A stretch of 32,616 nucleotides of DNA from an archaeon (GTDB taxonomy: Archaea > Micrarchaeota > Micrarchaeia > CAILAH01), in contig JAJSAH010000019.1 in assembly GCA_024274875.1 (NCBI GenBank), positions 1 through 32,616 of the forward strand. Reading direction: 5' to 3'. This document shows positions 6,950 through 16,094 of this stretch, piece after piece. Under the pieces are notes generated by a model, which was not told the origin of the DNA, searched no databases, and saw only the letters and a list, made by a program, of their open reading frames with translations. The position numbers were made by a program, and so were the translations under genes. Position 1 is the first letter of the stretch. Each line of letters starts with the position of its first letter.

Positions 6950-9481
6950 GTGGGGAAGTTGTCCATAGTTGTGCCAGAGTATGAAATTGAGGAGAGCGCC
7001 AATTCATTCGGGGAAATGTTCAGCCATAAGAGTAAGCTTGCAAGCATGCTGCCTGAAGAGTATCTGGTTAGGTACAAAAGGATATACATGCGCCTCAGGA
7101 AAATGCAGGACCAGGGCAAGCTGCCAGTTCATCAGAATTACCTTGGAGATAATGAGCTTGCTAACAGCATATTCAAGAAAAAATATTACCTTAAGGATTT
7201 AAGGGGCGGATGCATCGAATCAAAGCCGGAGGATGTGTTCGCGAGATTGAGCGCATTCGTATCAGCAGTGGAGAAGGAGGATAAGGTTGCGGAAGAGTGG
7301 GCAATCAATTTTTATAATGATCTTTACAATAGCGCATACATCCCTGGCGGCAGGGTGCTCGCAGGTGCGGGCGATTTGTACAGGTTGAAAACCCTGGCAA
7401 ATTGTTTTGTGTCAATCATACAAGATGACAGCATAGAATCTATATATAAAACCGCATATGAAGCCGCAAGGACTTACAGCTATGGAGGAGGCATAGGCAT
7501 AGATATGTCCTGCTTGAGGCCGAAAGGATCTGTTGTGCATAACGCTGCTGATAATTCGACTGGAGCAGTCAGCTTTATGGAGTTGTATTCTTTAACAACT
7601 GGATTGATTGGGCAGAGCGGCAGGAGAGGCGCCTTAATGCTTACAATAGATATAAAGCATCCAGACATATTCGATTTCATAGGAGTTAAAAGCATCCCAA
7701 ATTGGATAACAAATAAAATTGTGGAGCAGGCGAAATGGAGCGGCATGTTCAACGAGGAGCATATTGAGAAGATCAAAAAAATAGCGATGGAGAATACGCA
7801 AGTGCGGTTCGCGAACATAAGCGTTAAAGTGAGCGATGAGTTTATGCATGCCCTCACAGAACAGAATAGGCATGGAAGAGACGCTTATTTGGTTTACAAA
7901 AAGAAGAATAAGGAAGTTGTTATGGATATGTATCAAGATTACAGCGAAGTGCATTATTCTTATGGCATGCCATCAAAAAATATCGATGAGTATGAATTAT
8001 TAGGAAAGTTTGATGCGTTTGAAGACCTGAGTGATTTCTTGCTCGGACATTACACAAAAAACATTCTAAAAGAAGATTTGGGCGATGTGCATAAGAGAGA
8101 TGTTTATGGGGATTACATCATAAAGCTGGAGGATGAGGAGTATGACCTTGCAATAAGGCAGGCAGGGGATTTCCTTTTGTATTTTGGTTCTGAGAATACG
8201 GGGAGCATAAAGAGATTGGTTAAGGCAAGAGATGTGTGGAATAAGTTTATTGAGGGAAATTACAGGGCAGCTGAACCTGGACTGATTTTCTGGAGTAAAA
8301 TGAGCAAGTACAGCCCATCCAACTATGTGGGGAGATCTATCGGTTCTACGAATCCATGCGCAGAAGTGCCTCTAGAGGACGGCGGCGCATGCAATCTCGC
8401 CAGCATAAACCTTTCATCATTTGTCAACCGCGGATACTCAGATGATGCTGAAATTGATTGGGAACGAATGAAATACTCAATAAACAATTGCGTGAGGTTT
8501 CTTGATAATGTAGTAAGCTGGAATGAATTGCTTAACCCATTGGAAAAGCAGAAGGAATCTGTAAGGCAAACGAGGAGAGTTGGGCTTGGAGTTATGGGAA
8601 TTGCTGATATGCTAAACCAACTCGGAGTGGCTTATGATTCTGATGAAGGAGTGCAAATCATGGAGAGGATTATGAAATTTGTTGCTAATCAAGCATACAA
8701 AGCGTCCGCAAACATTGCAAAAGAGAAGGGGAAGTGCGAGGTTTTCAATTTCGAGAAATACTCAAAAAACCCTTTCTTCAAAGAAGCACTTGATGATGAC
8801 ACAAAACAGCTGATCAAGGAGCATGGGCTACGCAACATAGCTTTAATATCAATCGCGCCAACAGGAACAATATCAAACATTGCAGTTGGATTCAAAGCAA
8901 GAGATAAGAATTATATTGGAGTTAGCAGCGGTATTGAACCAATATTCGCATTGTATTATTTAAGAAGAAGCGAGAGTTTTGATAAAGTGTTCAAAGTGTT
9001 CCATCCTACTGTGCAGGCATACTTGGATTTCAAAGGATTGGAGAATGAAGTGCAGGATACAAATGATGAAGATGAAATGAAACAATACCTCCCAGAACAT
9101 TTCTTCAGGACTGCACATGCAATCGAGCCGCTTAAAAGAGTGCGCATACAAGCAGTATGCCAAAAATATGTTGACCATAGCATATCATCCACAGTTAATC
9201 TTCCAGAGAATATTCACCCTGAAATTATTTCGAATATATACATAAACGCGTGGAAAAATGGGTTGAAGGGGATTACTGTTTACAGGGATGGCAGCAGGTA
9301 TCCTGTGCTTTCTACGGGAGATGGCAAAACTGTTTTCCAAAAGATGAGCGATAAGAAATTTAAGATAAAAGTTGGGGAGAGGGAAATTACTGCAACAGGG
9401 AGCACCATACTGGTCATGCCAGACCAGAAGCTTACCACTGTGTACCATTTCCTTAAAGAAAATAATGAGGTGAAAACATGA
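6950..9481 (+). CDS. nrdJ: Class II (adenosylcobalamin-dependent) ribonucleotide reductase, catalytic part
   Basis: NCFVSI, YGGGIGID.SCLRPKGS, STNPCAEVPLEDGGACNLASINLSSF, GITVYRDGSR; GTG start. Confidence 0.93.
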   Translation: MGKLSIVVPEYEIEESANSFGEMFSHKSKLASMLPEEYLVRYKRIYMRLRKMQDQGKLPVHQNYLGDNELANSIFKKKYYLKDLRGGCIESKPEDVFARLSAFVSAVEKEDKVAEEWAINFYNDLYNSAYIPGGRVLAGAGDLYRLKTLANCFVSIIQDDSIESIYKTAYEAARTYSYGGGIGIDMSCLRPKGSVVHNAADNSTGAVSFMELYSLTTGLIGQSGRRGALMLTIDIKHPDIFDFIGVKSIPNWITNKIVEQAKWSGMFNEEHIEKIKKIAMENTQVRFANISVKVSDEFMHALTEQNRHGRDAYLVYKKKNKEVVMDMYQDYSEVHYSYGMPSKNIDEYELLGKFDAFEDLSDFLLGHYTKNILKEDLGDVHKRDVYGDYIIKLEDEEYDLAIRQAGDFLLYFGSENTGSIKRLVKARDVWNKFIEGNYRAAEPGLIFWSKMSKYSPSNYVGRSIGSTNPCAEVPLEDGGACNLASINLSSFVNRGYSDDAEIDWERMKYSINNCVRFLDNVVSWNELLNPLEKQKESVRQTRRVGLGVMGIADMLNQLGVAYDSDEGVQIMERIMKFVANQAYKASANIAKEKGKCEVFNFEKYSKNPFFKEALDDDTKQLIKEHGLRNIALISIAPTGTISNIAVGFKARDKNYIGVSSGIEPIFALYYLRRSESFDKVFKVFHPTVQAYLDFKGLENEVQDTNDEDEMKQYLPEHFFRTAHAIEPLKRVRIQAVCQKYVDHSISSTVNLPENIHPEIISNIYINAWKNGLKGITVYRDGSRYPVLSTGDGKTVFQKMSDKKFKIKVGEREITATGSTILVMPDQKLTTVYHFLKENNEVKT

Positions 9482-10080
9482 TTGATTTGAGTATGAATAA
9501 GAATGCGAATGAGATTGTTGTGGAGGAGACCTTGGACAGTCAAGCGGTAGGGGAGGTTAAGGTGATTAGGAGACCTCCTGTGCTCGATGCGAGAGTGTAC
9601 AAGCTTAAGAGCGGGTTTATAAACAATGCATTATACATCACAATATCATACATAAGAGAGGAAAATGGTAAGAACAGACCATTTGAAGTGTTCATAAATA
9701 CTAAAGATTTGAGCAAAGCGCCAGAATATGCTGTATTAACCAGGCTCATCTCAGCAATATTTAGGAGGGGCGGCGATTCGACATTCATCTTGGAAGAATT
9801 AAGGAGCATATACGACCCTAACGGAGGAATGTATAAAGAGGGAAAGTATGTGCCGTCATTGTACAGCGAAATTGCTGACCTGCTGGAAACTGCATTCATT
9901 GATCTTGGCGTGCTAGAGGAGAAGGAAGATGATAACCGCATGGTTGAGAAATTGAACAAAGATGAGATTGATCCCGCGCAACTTAAAATATGCCCGAAAT
10001 GCAATAGGAAATCACTGGTGGTGACCAATGGATGCTTCCAGTGCATAGAAAATGATTGCTTGTATTCTAAATGCAACTAA
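9478..10080 (+). CDS. Separate TSCPD/Zn-finger C-terminal module of class II RNR
   Basis: RPPVLDARVYKLKSGFINNALYITISY, RPFEVFINTKDLSKAPEYAVLTRLISAIFRRGGD, CPKC...C..C...C. Overlaps nrdJ stop by ATGA. Confidence 0.88.
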   Translation: MIDLSMNKNANEIVVEETLDSQAVGEVKVIRRPPVLDARVYKLKSGFINNALYITISYIREENGKNRPFEVFINTKDLSKAPEYAVLTRLISAIFRRGGDSTFILEELRSIYDPNGGMYKEGKYVPSLYSEIADLLETAFIDLGVLEEKEDDNRMVEKLNKDEIDPAQLKICPKCNRKSLVVTNGCFQCIENDCLYSKCN

Positions 10081-10096
10081 TTTTCATTTTTGGTTC

Positions 10097-10615
10097 TCAC
10101 AACCTTGCCCCATGCTCAGAAAGGTATGACATTATGGGATTGGAAAGGCCTCCTATGGCGAACATCATGACATTCAACCCAAACGCATGCTCGCGTGCAT
10201 TAACATTTGCACCGTTGTTCACAAGCAATTCCACCACTTTAAAATGCCTCCATAAAGAAGATACCATAAGAGATGTAACACCGCCAATGCTTTGCGCATT
10301 AACATCTGCACCTTTATCTATCAATAATTTTGCGATATCATAATACCCATTGGCCGATGCAAGAATTAGCGCGGTCCAACTAAACTCATTCCTCGCATTT
10401 GGGCTGGCGCCTAAATCAATGATGGCGCATGCATTGTTTAAGTCATTGCTCTTCACATAAGCAAACAAAGCTGCGTCAAGCCATCTTTTGCGCGCGCACT
10501 CTTTAGATGGATAGAGTATGTTCTCAATTTTCGGTTTCAAATATGATTTCCTACCGTTCAACCTCTGAACATGATGTTTAGAATTCATAATCTTAAACAC
10601 ATCCATGCTGCTCAC
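10097..10615 (-). CDS. Ankyrin-repeat protein
   Basis: Repeats such as GWTALILASANGYYDIAKLLIDKGADVNAQ / TSLMVSSLWRHFKVVELLVNNGANVNAR. GTG 10615 or ATG 10606 start. Confidence 0.9.
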   Translation of the reverse strand: MSSMDVFKIMNSKHHVQRLNGRKSYLKPKIENILYPSKECARKRWLDAALFAYVKSNDLNNACAIIDLGASPNARNEFSWTALILASANGYYDIAKLLIDKGADVNAQSIGGVTSLMVSSLWRHFKVVELLVNNGANVNAREHAFGLNVMMFAIGGLSNPIMSYLSEHGARL

Positions 10616-10637
10616 CTCTATGCGAATTTAAAAAACT

Positions 10638-10652
10638 AATGTTTTAAACATT
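10638..10652. repeat. Palindrome AATGTTT-T-AAACATT
   Basis: Perfect inverted repeat read directly. Confidence 0.9.
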
Positions 10653-10667
10653 TCTCCAATTGGAGAA
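10652..10667. terminator. Perfect palindrome TTCTCCAATTGGAGAA; possible terminator hairpin for minus-strand aCPSF1
   Basis: 16-bp perfect palindrome 22 bp past the final aCPSF1 stop; on the minus strand followed by a second palindrome and TTTTTT. Confidence 0.5.
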
Positions 10668-10688
10668 TAGAGAATGCAAAAAAGGGAA

Positions 10689-10952
10689 TCATGCAATCCT
10701 GAACCCATCTAAATTCATAGGTGCCCTCGCTTCAGTCTTAAATATGTATCCAAGGGTTTTTGCCATGTTCTCGCATTTTCCAGGCTCACCATGCATGGTG
10801 AATACATTTCTAAACTGCTGGTTCATATCCCTTACAAACGCAATCAACTGCCTCCTGTCTGAGTGGCCGGAGAATCCTTCAATTGTTTTATTCTCCATAT
10901 TTATTTTCAGGCTCTTAATCCTGCCATCATTATCAGTAATCTGGATCTCCTT
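10689..10952 (-). CDS. C-terminal portion of aCPSF1/FttA, in frame after an internal TAA
   Basis: [36 protein letters not shown]...[31 protein letters not shown]; carries beta-CASP GHSD and HGE motifs. Confidence 0.9.
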   Translation of the reverse strand, partial: [87 protein letters not shown]

Positions 10953-12593
10953 TTAACCGTTCTGTATCCTGCGGCCGATTGAAGTGGATGACTGATAACC
11001 TACAAAGAACAATGAATTCTTAGGCTCTTCAGCAAGCAGTTTCAAGTACTCGTTCGAAGGTCCTCCGGTAAGCATCCCTGAAGGTGCCAATATTATGCAC
11101 GGTTCGCCTTCAACAATATCCTTGCGGTTCTTTTTTACGGGTTCAAATATTGGGGATTCAAACGGAGATTCATCGCTAAGTATTCTGCGTTGAATAGTTC
11201 TCTTCAAATACTGCGGATATGCTGTATGGAATGCAGTAGTCTCTAAAATCATGCCGTCCATGTACACCTTGTAAGGAAACTCATCCTCTTTCCCGCGCAC
11301 AAATTTCTCAAGCGTTAGCATAACTTCCTGCGACCTCCCAACAGAAAATACTGGTATGAGAACCTTGCCGCCCCTCTTTAGCGTCTCCATGCACGAATCC
11401 CATAACTTTTGATCGCGTTCGTAGGAGCGGGGCATTATATCAGTTTTGCCGCCGTATGTGCTCTCTATGAACAGCGTCTCAACGCGCGGGAACATCGTGT
11501 CCGCAGGATCAAATAAAACAGAAGGCGTGTATCTAACATCTCCAGTATATACTATATTGTGCTTCCCCTCGCCTATGTGCAAATGAACGGTTGCGCTTCC
11601 AAGAATATGGCCGGCATTTCTGAATGTAAGTTTTATGTTCGGAGTTATATCAGTAACTTCTCCATAATTGCGCGTTATTGTGTGCGCAACAGCCTTGCGC
11701 ACATCTGAATCAGAGTATAACGGCTCTTTACCCATCATGTTTGCAATTTTAATATTATCGAACTGCAATAAGGTCATTATATCGCGCGTTGGTGGCGTGC
11801 AAAACACAGGACCATCATATCCGAGCTTGAATAAATAAGGAAGGAAACCACTGTGATCAGTATGCGCATGGCTGATTATGACTGCATCTATATCTTCTAT
11901 TGCCAAACCAATGCTGCTCAAATAAGGATATGCGCGGTTGGAATCAACAGTATCTATATTCATGCCCATATCTATGAGCACATGATCCTTGTTTGTCTGG
12001 ACAAGAAGGCAGCTTCTGCCTATTTCTTTAAAAGCACCTAACGCAACTGCTTTAACCCAATCAACTCCGCTCTCCTCTCTCTTAACATTAATCTTTTTTC
12101 CAAAACTCTTCAGAAATTTCTTACGTTCGCTAGCGAGCCCTGCCTCAGAACCGCGAATGCCTTTTATTATATTAGAGGGAATTGTGGGAGAGCGCTGAAC
12201 GCGCGGAGCCCATTTGGTCTCTATGATTATCTGTTTTAAGTTTGAACCGCTTTTCCCTATGACTAAACCTGGCTTTAGCGCGTTTATAACAACAACGCCA
12301 AACTCGGGTATGAATGTAATGCCGTTCTCCTCAACACCAGCATCCTCGGGAATGATTTTTCGTATGAATTCAAGAGCCTGTTCAGGAGGCATGCGTACAG
12401 ATGCATCGCACCTTACAAGGATTTTTTTCCGCAAACCTCTGGAAAGCGTTTTTATGTGCTCCTCGCTCTCGTAAAACGGAGCAGGGTTTGTAAGGTATAT
12501 TGCCACATCGGGACCTTCAAACTCAACTGAAGCCAATCCACACTCATGAGGCAGCAATTCCTCCGCCTTCTTTTTCATCTCTGCCTTATCCAT
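10953..12593 (-). CDS. aCPSF1/FttA beta-CASP ribonuclease (KH-MBL-beta-CASP), N-terminal part ending at an in-frame TAA
   Basis: [73 protein letters not shown], ends SIGRRIQNG*. Confidence 0.96.
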   Translation of the reverse strand: [546 protein letters not shown]

Positions 12594-12667
12594 GTTATAT
12601 ACCTCTAACTATGCATATGAATACAAAATACTTGAAGCATAACTATCAAACGTTTCCATGCATGCAA

Positions 12668-13294
12668 TTATTTCTTAAGAAGAGTCTCTATCTCTTCCTT
12701 TGAATACTTCTTGTATCCTTTTGAGGTTATGCTGACTAAATTTATTCCATCGCCTGTGGCAGCATCTCGCTTCATAGCTATGTTTATCGCTCTCGCGGCT
12801 ATGGGAAGCAACTGCTCAACATTCATGCCTTCTTTATAATTGCTTTCCAAAACTCCGTACGCAACAGGAGAGCCGCTGCCTGTGGAAGTGTATTTCTCAG
12901 TTGTTACTCCGCCAATCGGATCCAAGTTGAATATTGATGGACCGTTCTCATCAACACCTGCCACAACCAACTGCACAAGAAAAGGGAAGAATTTCTGCTG
13001 GAATAATATATTAGATAAAAGCGTTGCCGTAGATTCAACCGACATATGCTTTCCATTCTGAAGATTGTACAACCTCAATTCAGCCTGCATCCACCTTACT
13101 AATGCCTGAGCATCACCCACGCTGCCAGCAATCGTCATGCCAATCCTGTCATCTAACTTATGAATTTTCTCAGCTTCTTTGTTAGCTATAAAATAGCCCA
13201 TGCTAGCGCGCATGTCCGCAGCAAGCACCACTCCATCCTTGCCAACTAATCCCACTGTTGTAGTACCTTTCTTCGGGTCAAAATTCTGTTCCAT
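12668..13294 (-). CDS. psmB: Proteasome beta subunit
   Basis: GTTTVGLVGKDGVVLAADMRASMG, GSVGDAQALVRW, YTSTGSGSPVAYGVLE. Confidence 0.97.
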   Translation of the reverse strand: MEQNFDPKKGTTTVGLVGKDGVVLAADMRASMGYFIANKEAEKIHKLDDRIGMTIAGSVGDAQALVRWMQAELRLYNLQNGKHMSVESTATLLSNILFQQKFFPFLVQLVVAGVDENGPSIFNLDPIGGVTTEKYTSTGSGSPVAYGVLESNYKEGMNVEQLLPIAARAINIAMKRDAATGDGINLVSITSKGYKKYSKEEIETLLKK

Positions 13295-13451
13295 CTAAAC
13301 ACCACAAAAAGAAGAGAATGGTTTAAATAAAAAGTAAAAGTTTTTAAAGTTATTCATTGTGCCTGCTCAAATGCATTTTGGGTCCAATGGTTATGGTAAT
13401 GCTCTCCTCAAAAATCGCAAAATTTATAAATGGTCGCCCTGTTTAAAAATT

Positions 13452-13901
13452 ATGGCATTGATCACAAAGCATGCTAAACGCGATAAGAGCAGCAAATGCA
13501 AAAGACGCGTTAATGAGGATATGCTTATGCTTGAGAACATAAGAAATATATTTTATTCTTTAAATAACAATTCAAACGTGCTGACTAATGAGGGAACGCA
13601 AAGATTTCTGGATGATATTCACAAGGAATTTGTGAGGGCATCGTCTAGGGCAGATCCTGAACAGGTGCTGCTGGATATTGAGCACACGCTTAATGTATTC
13701 GCATGGATTAAGGAACAAGAAGTAATAAATGCCAAAACACCATCGCAGGAGCGGAAGGCGCTTAATTGCATAGAACTGCTGTACATTGCGCTTGAGAGAG
13801 TAGACATGCAGATGGATTTGACAGTAGCTAGGAAAGAGATATTGGACAGCGAATTGGAAGAGGATTTATTTCTAAACTTAGATGAGCCTGGAGAGGCATA
13901 A
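13452..13901 (+). CDS. Hypothetical protein
   Basis: ORF opens at 13359, but ATG 13452 (MALITKHAKRDK) fits the TATA-like aaatttataaat about 25 nt upstream. Confidence 0.6.
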   Translation: MALITKHAKRDKSSKCKRRVNEDMLMLENIRNIFYSLNNNSNVLTNEGTQRFLDDIHKEFVRASSRADPEQVLLDIEHTLNVFAWIKEQEVINAKTPSQERKALNCIELLYIALERVDMQMDLTVARKEILDSELEEDLFLNLDEPGEA

Positions 13902-13906
13902 CTTTC

Positions 13907-14416
13907 TTATTTTTTAAGTTCATCCTTCTGCGCTTGCCTGCTCCTGACATCATCGACTATTGCCAACCATGATTCTCCTATTTTTGTAAGATAATTCCCA
14001 AATGTTTTGCTCAATGAAATCATCATGGGCCTGTACTTCTGTTTGCTGCGCTCAGGAGAAATCGTTTCCCTCTCAACTTTTACAACGCCTATGCGCTTGA
14101 GCCTCGGCAAGACCCTGTTGTAAAATGTCGCTTTTGAAATAGAATTGGTTCTTAAAAAAGCCGAAATTTCTCTGCCCTCTAATTTCTGGCGCGATGCCAG
14201 CTCATCAAGAAATTTTAGCGCTATCTTATTGTATTTTGGCTGATACTTAGCTGGGAATATGAAATTTACCAGTTCATCCAAACTCCAATAATTGCGCAGC
14301 ATATTTTCATCATTATCCTGGAACTTGCGCAGCTCGGAGGAATAATGTGCAGGAAGATAGAATGCCTCTTTGCTGGGTATGCCTCGCGAAGCGATTGATT
14401 TGCGCTCATCACTCAT
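13907..14416 (-). CDS. Putative winged-helix DNA-binding protein
   Basis: KIALKFLDELASRQKLEGREISAFLRTNSISKATFYNRVLPRLKRIGVVKVER resembles wHTH. Confidence 0.6.
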   Translation of the reverse strand: MSDERKSIASRGIPSKEAFYLPAHYSSELRKFQDNDENMLRNYWSLDELVNFIFPAKYQPKYNKIALKFLDELASRQKLEGREISAFLRTNSISKATFYNRVLPRLKRIGVVKVERETISPERSKQKYRPMMISLSKTFGNYLTKIGESWLAIVDDVRSRQAQKDELKK

Positions 14417-14466
14417 ACTGATATATTGCAGTTTATGTTTTTAATATTTGCTAATTAAATAGGATT

Positions 14467-14688
14467 ATGTCAAGCGAGGGAGCGTATAAAAAAAGCGGAC
14501 CGGAGATTGCTGAAAAAAAGGGCGAGGCGTTCAAAGAGAAGGAAGTCATGGGAGAGATGAAAAAGGAGCATGCATACACATCTCACGCTAAAAAATTATC
14601 CACCAAAGAAATATTTGGAATGATATCAGGATTTAAGAAAAAATGGGTTAAAGGGCTCTTATCAGTGCTCAAAAAATTATTGGGTTAA
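14467..14688 (+). CDS. Small Lys-rich protein with a cationic amphipathic C-terminus
   Basis: 73 aa ending KEIFGMISGFKKKWVKGLLSVLKKLLG. Confidence 0.5.
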   Translation: MSSEGAYKKSGPEIAEKKGEAFKEKEVMGEMKKEHAYTSHAKKLSTKEIFGMISGFKKKWVKGLLSVLKKLLG

Positions 14689-15243
14689 TTTTTTCTTGAG
14701 TTTGTCTATGGATGCTTTTACTGCAACTTTCTCATCTGCGGTGATGTTCTCATCCTTCAGTATAAGCTCCACATACAACTCATCGAAAAACTTAAGCGTA
14801 AATTCCTTGTCCTTTTCAATCGCACGCTTAAACCACACTGTTGCTTCCTTGTCATTATCCAACAAAACATAGCAAAGGCCAAGCAGGCAGGCAGTTTGAG
14901 TATCCATGCATTTAATAAACGCCTCCTTAAGAATTGATACTGCATTCTCAAAATCAAACAGCTTGATATGCACATACGCTTTTCCGAGCAATGGTTCAAT
15001 TAGGTTTATGTCCAACTTCGACGCCATATCAAACGCCAACAGCGCTTCATCATACTTGCCCATCTTAAACAGAGTCATGCCTTTCATGTACCACGCCAGA
15101 CCTTGCTTTGGGTCTAACTTGCTCGCGTCATCATATGTTTCCAATGCCTCTTCATACTCTCCGCTTTCATAAAACTCGTTAGACCTGGCAACCAGTTCCT
15201 CATAGATCTTATCAACATCTTCATTCTCCTGCGGCGAATCCAT
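14677..15243 (-). CDS. TPR-repeat protein
   Basis: ARSNEFYESGEYEEALETYDDASKLDPKQGLAWYMKGMTLFKMGKYDEALLAFDMASKLD. Confidence 0.88.
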   Translation of the reverse strand: MDSPQENEDVDKIYEELVARSNEFYESGEYEEALETYDDASKLDPKQGLAWYMKGMTLFKMGKYDEALLAFDMASKLDINLIEPLLGKAYVHIKLFDFENAVSILKEAFIKCMDTQTACLLGLCYVLLDNDKEATVWFKRAIEKDKEFTLKFFDELYVELILKDENITADEKVAVKASIDKLKKKLTQ

Positions 15244-15294
15244 AAGTTATAATTTAGAGTGAATGTTTAAATAAGTTCTATTCAGTATAAGCAT

Positions 15295-15576
15295 ATGCAC
15301 TGCAGAAGGCACGAAATGAATGGAAGAGTTGTGTTTGCATTATGCGATAAAGAACTTATAGGAAAAATAATCAAAGATGAAAAACGCATAATAAACTTAA
15401 AAGATTATGCAGAATTCTACATCGGAAATGACGCAGATCTCTTGGGTGATCATTTCGAATCCATAAATGCAGTGGGTAAAAAAAGCGTGAACTTCCTCCT
15501 AAAAAAAGGGATCATAAAAAGAAAAAACATCGTGCGCGTGGGAGGGATTCCGCACGTGCAAGTGTATAAAATATAA
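15295..15576 (+). CDS. DUF424 family protein
   Basis: GRVVFALCDKELIGK...GKKSVNFLLKKGIIKRKNIVRVGGIPHVQVYKI; start may be the internal ATG (MNGRV). Confidence 0.75.
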   Translation: MHCRRHEMNGRVVFALCDKELIGKIIKDEKRIINLKDYAEFYIGNDADLLGDHFESINAVGKKSVNFLLKKGIIKRKNIVRVGGIPHVQVYKI

Positions 15577-15580
15577 AAAA

Positions 15581-16039
15581 TTACTTTTTCAGCATATCTG
15601 TAACCACGGGGACAGCTACATCCTCACCATTAGCTGCTTTCCAGCCAACATAGAGCATGTAAAGCCATACCAAAATGCCAATCATAAAGAAGGACAGCAC
15701 AAACGCCACCACCCACAAAACAGCGGACTGCTTGCAGTGGAACACCGTTCTGTCTTCCTTATTCATAAGCCATAGCACCAAGCTACCTATTGGCGCAAAA
15801 AAGTATGCCAAAAACAAATCCCATCTTGTTTCTCCCATAGATTCACCTCTTTCATTAATATTAGGTTCTTCACCTACACCGGGCTTTGCTATCTCGCCTA
15901 TCACTACCATTTCGCTCTCTCCCTGATCAACCCTAAGCTTCTGGCTTTGCTCGCCAAGCAGCTTCCCCTTAAACGCGCCTTTCTTAGCGCCGGGCTTCTG
16001 CTTTGAAACTTTTTTCTTCTCTTTAAGAGGCAAGCCCAT
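15581..16039 (-). CDS. Membrane protein, DUF4870-like, with a basic N-terminal tail
   Basis: LFLAYFFAPIGSLVLWLMNKEDRTVFHCKQSAVLWVVAFVLSFFMIGILVWLYMLYVGWKAANGE. Confidence 0.6.
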   Translation of the reverse strand: MGLPLKEKKKVSKQKPGAKKGAFKGKLLGEQSQKLRVDQGESEMVVIGEIAKPGVGEEPNINERGESMGETRWDLFLAYFFAPIGSLVLWLMNKEDRTVFHCKQSAVLWVVAFVLSFFMIGILVWLYMLYVGWKAANGEDVAVPVVTDMLKK

Positions 16040-16094
16040 AAAACAGGTTAGTTCAGAATATTTATAAATATTTCATGATTGCCATATTTAAAAA

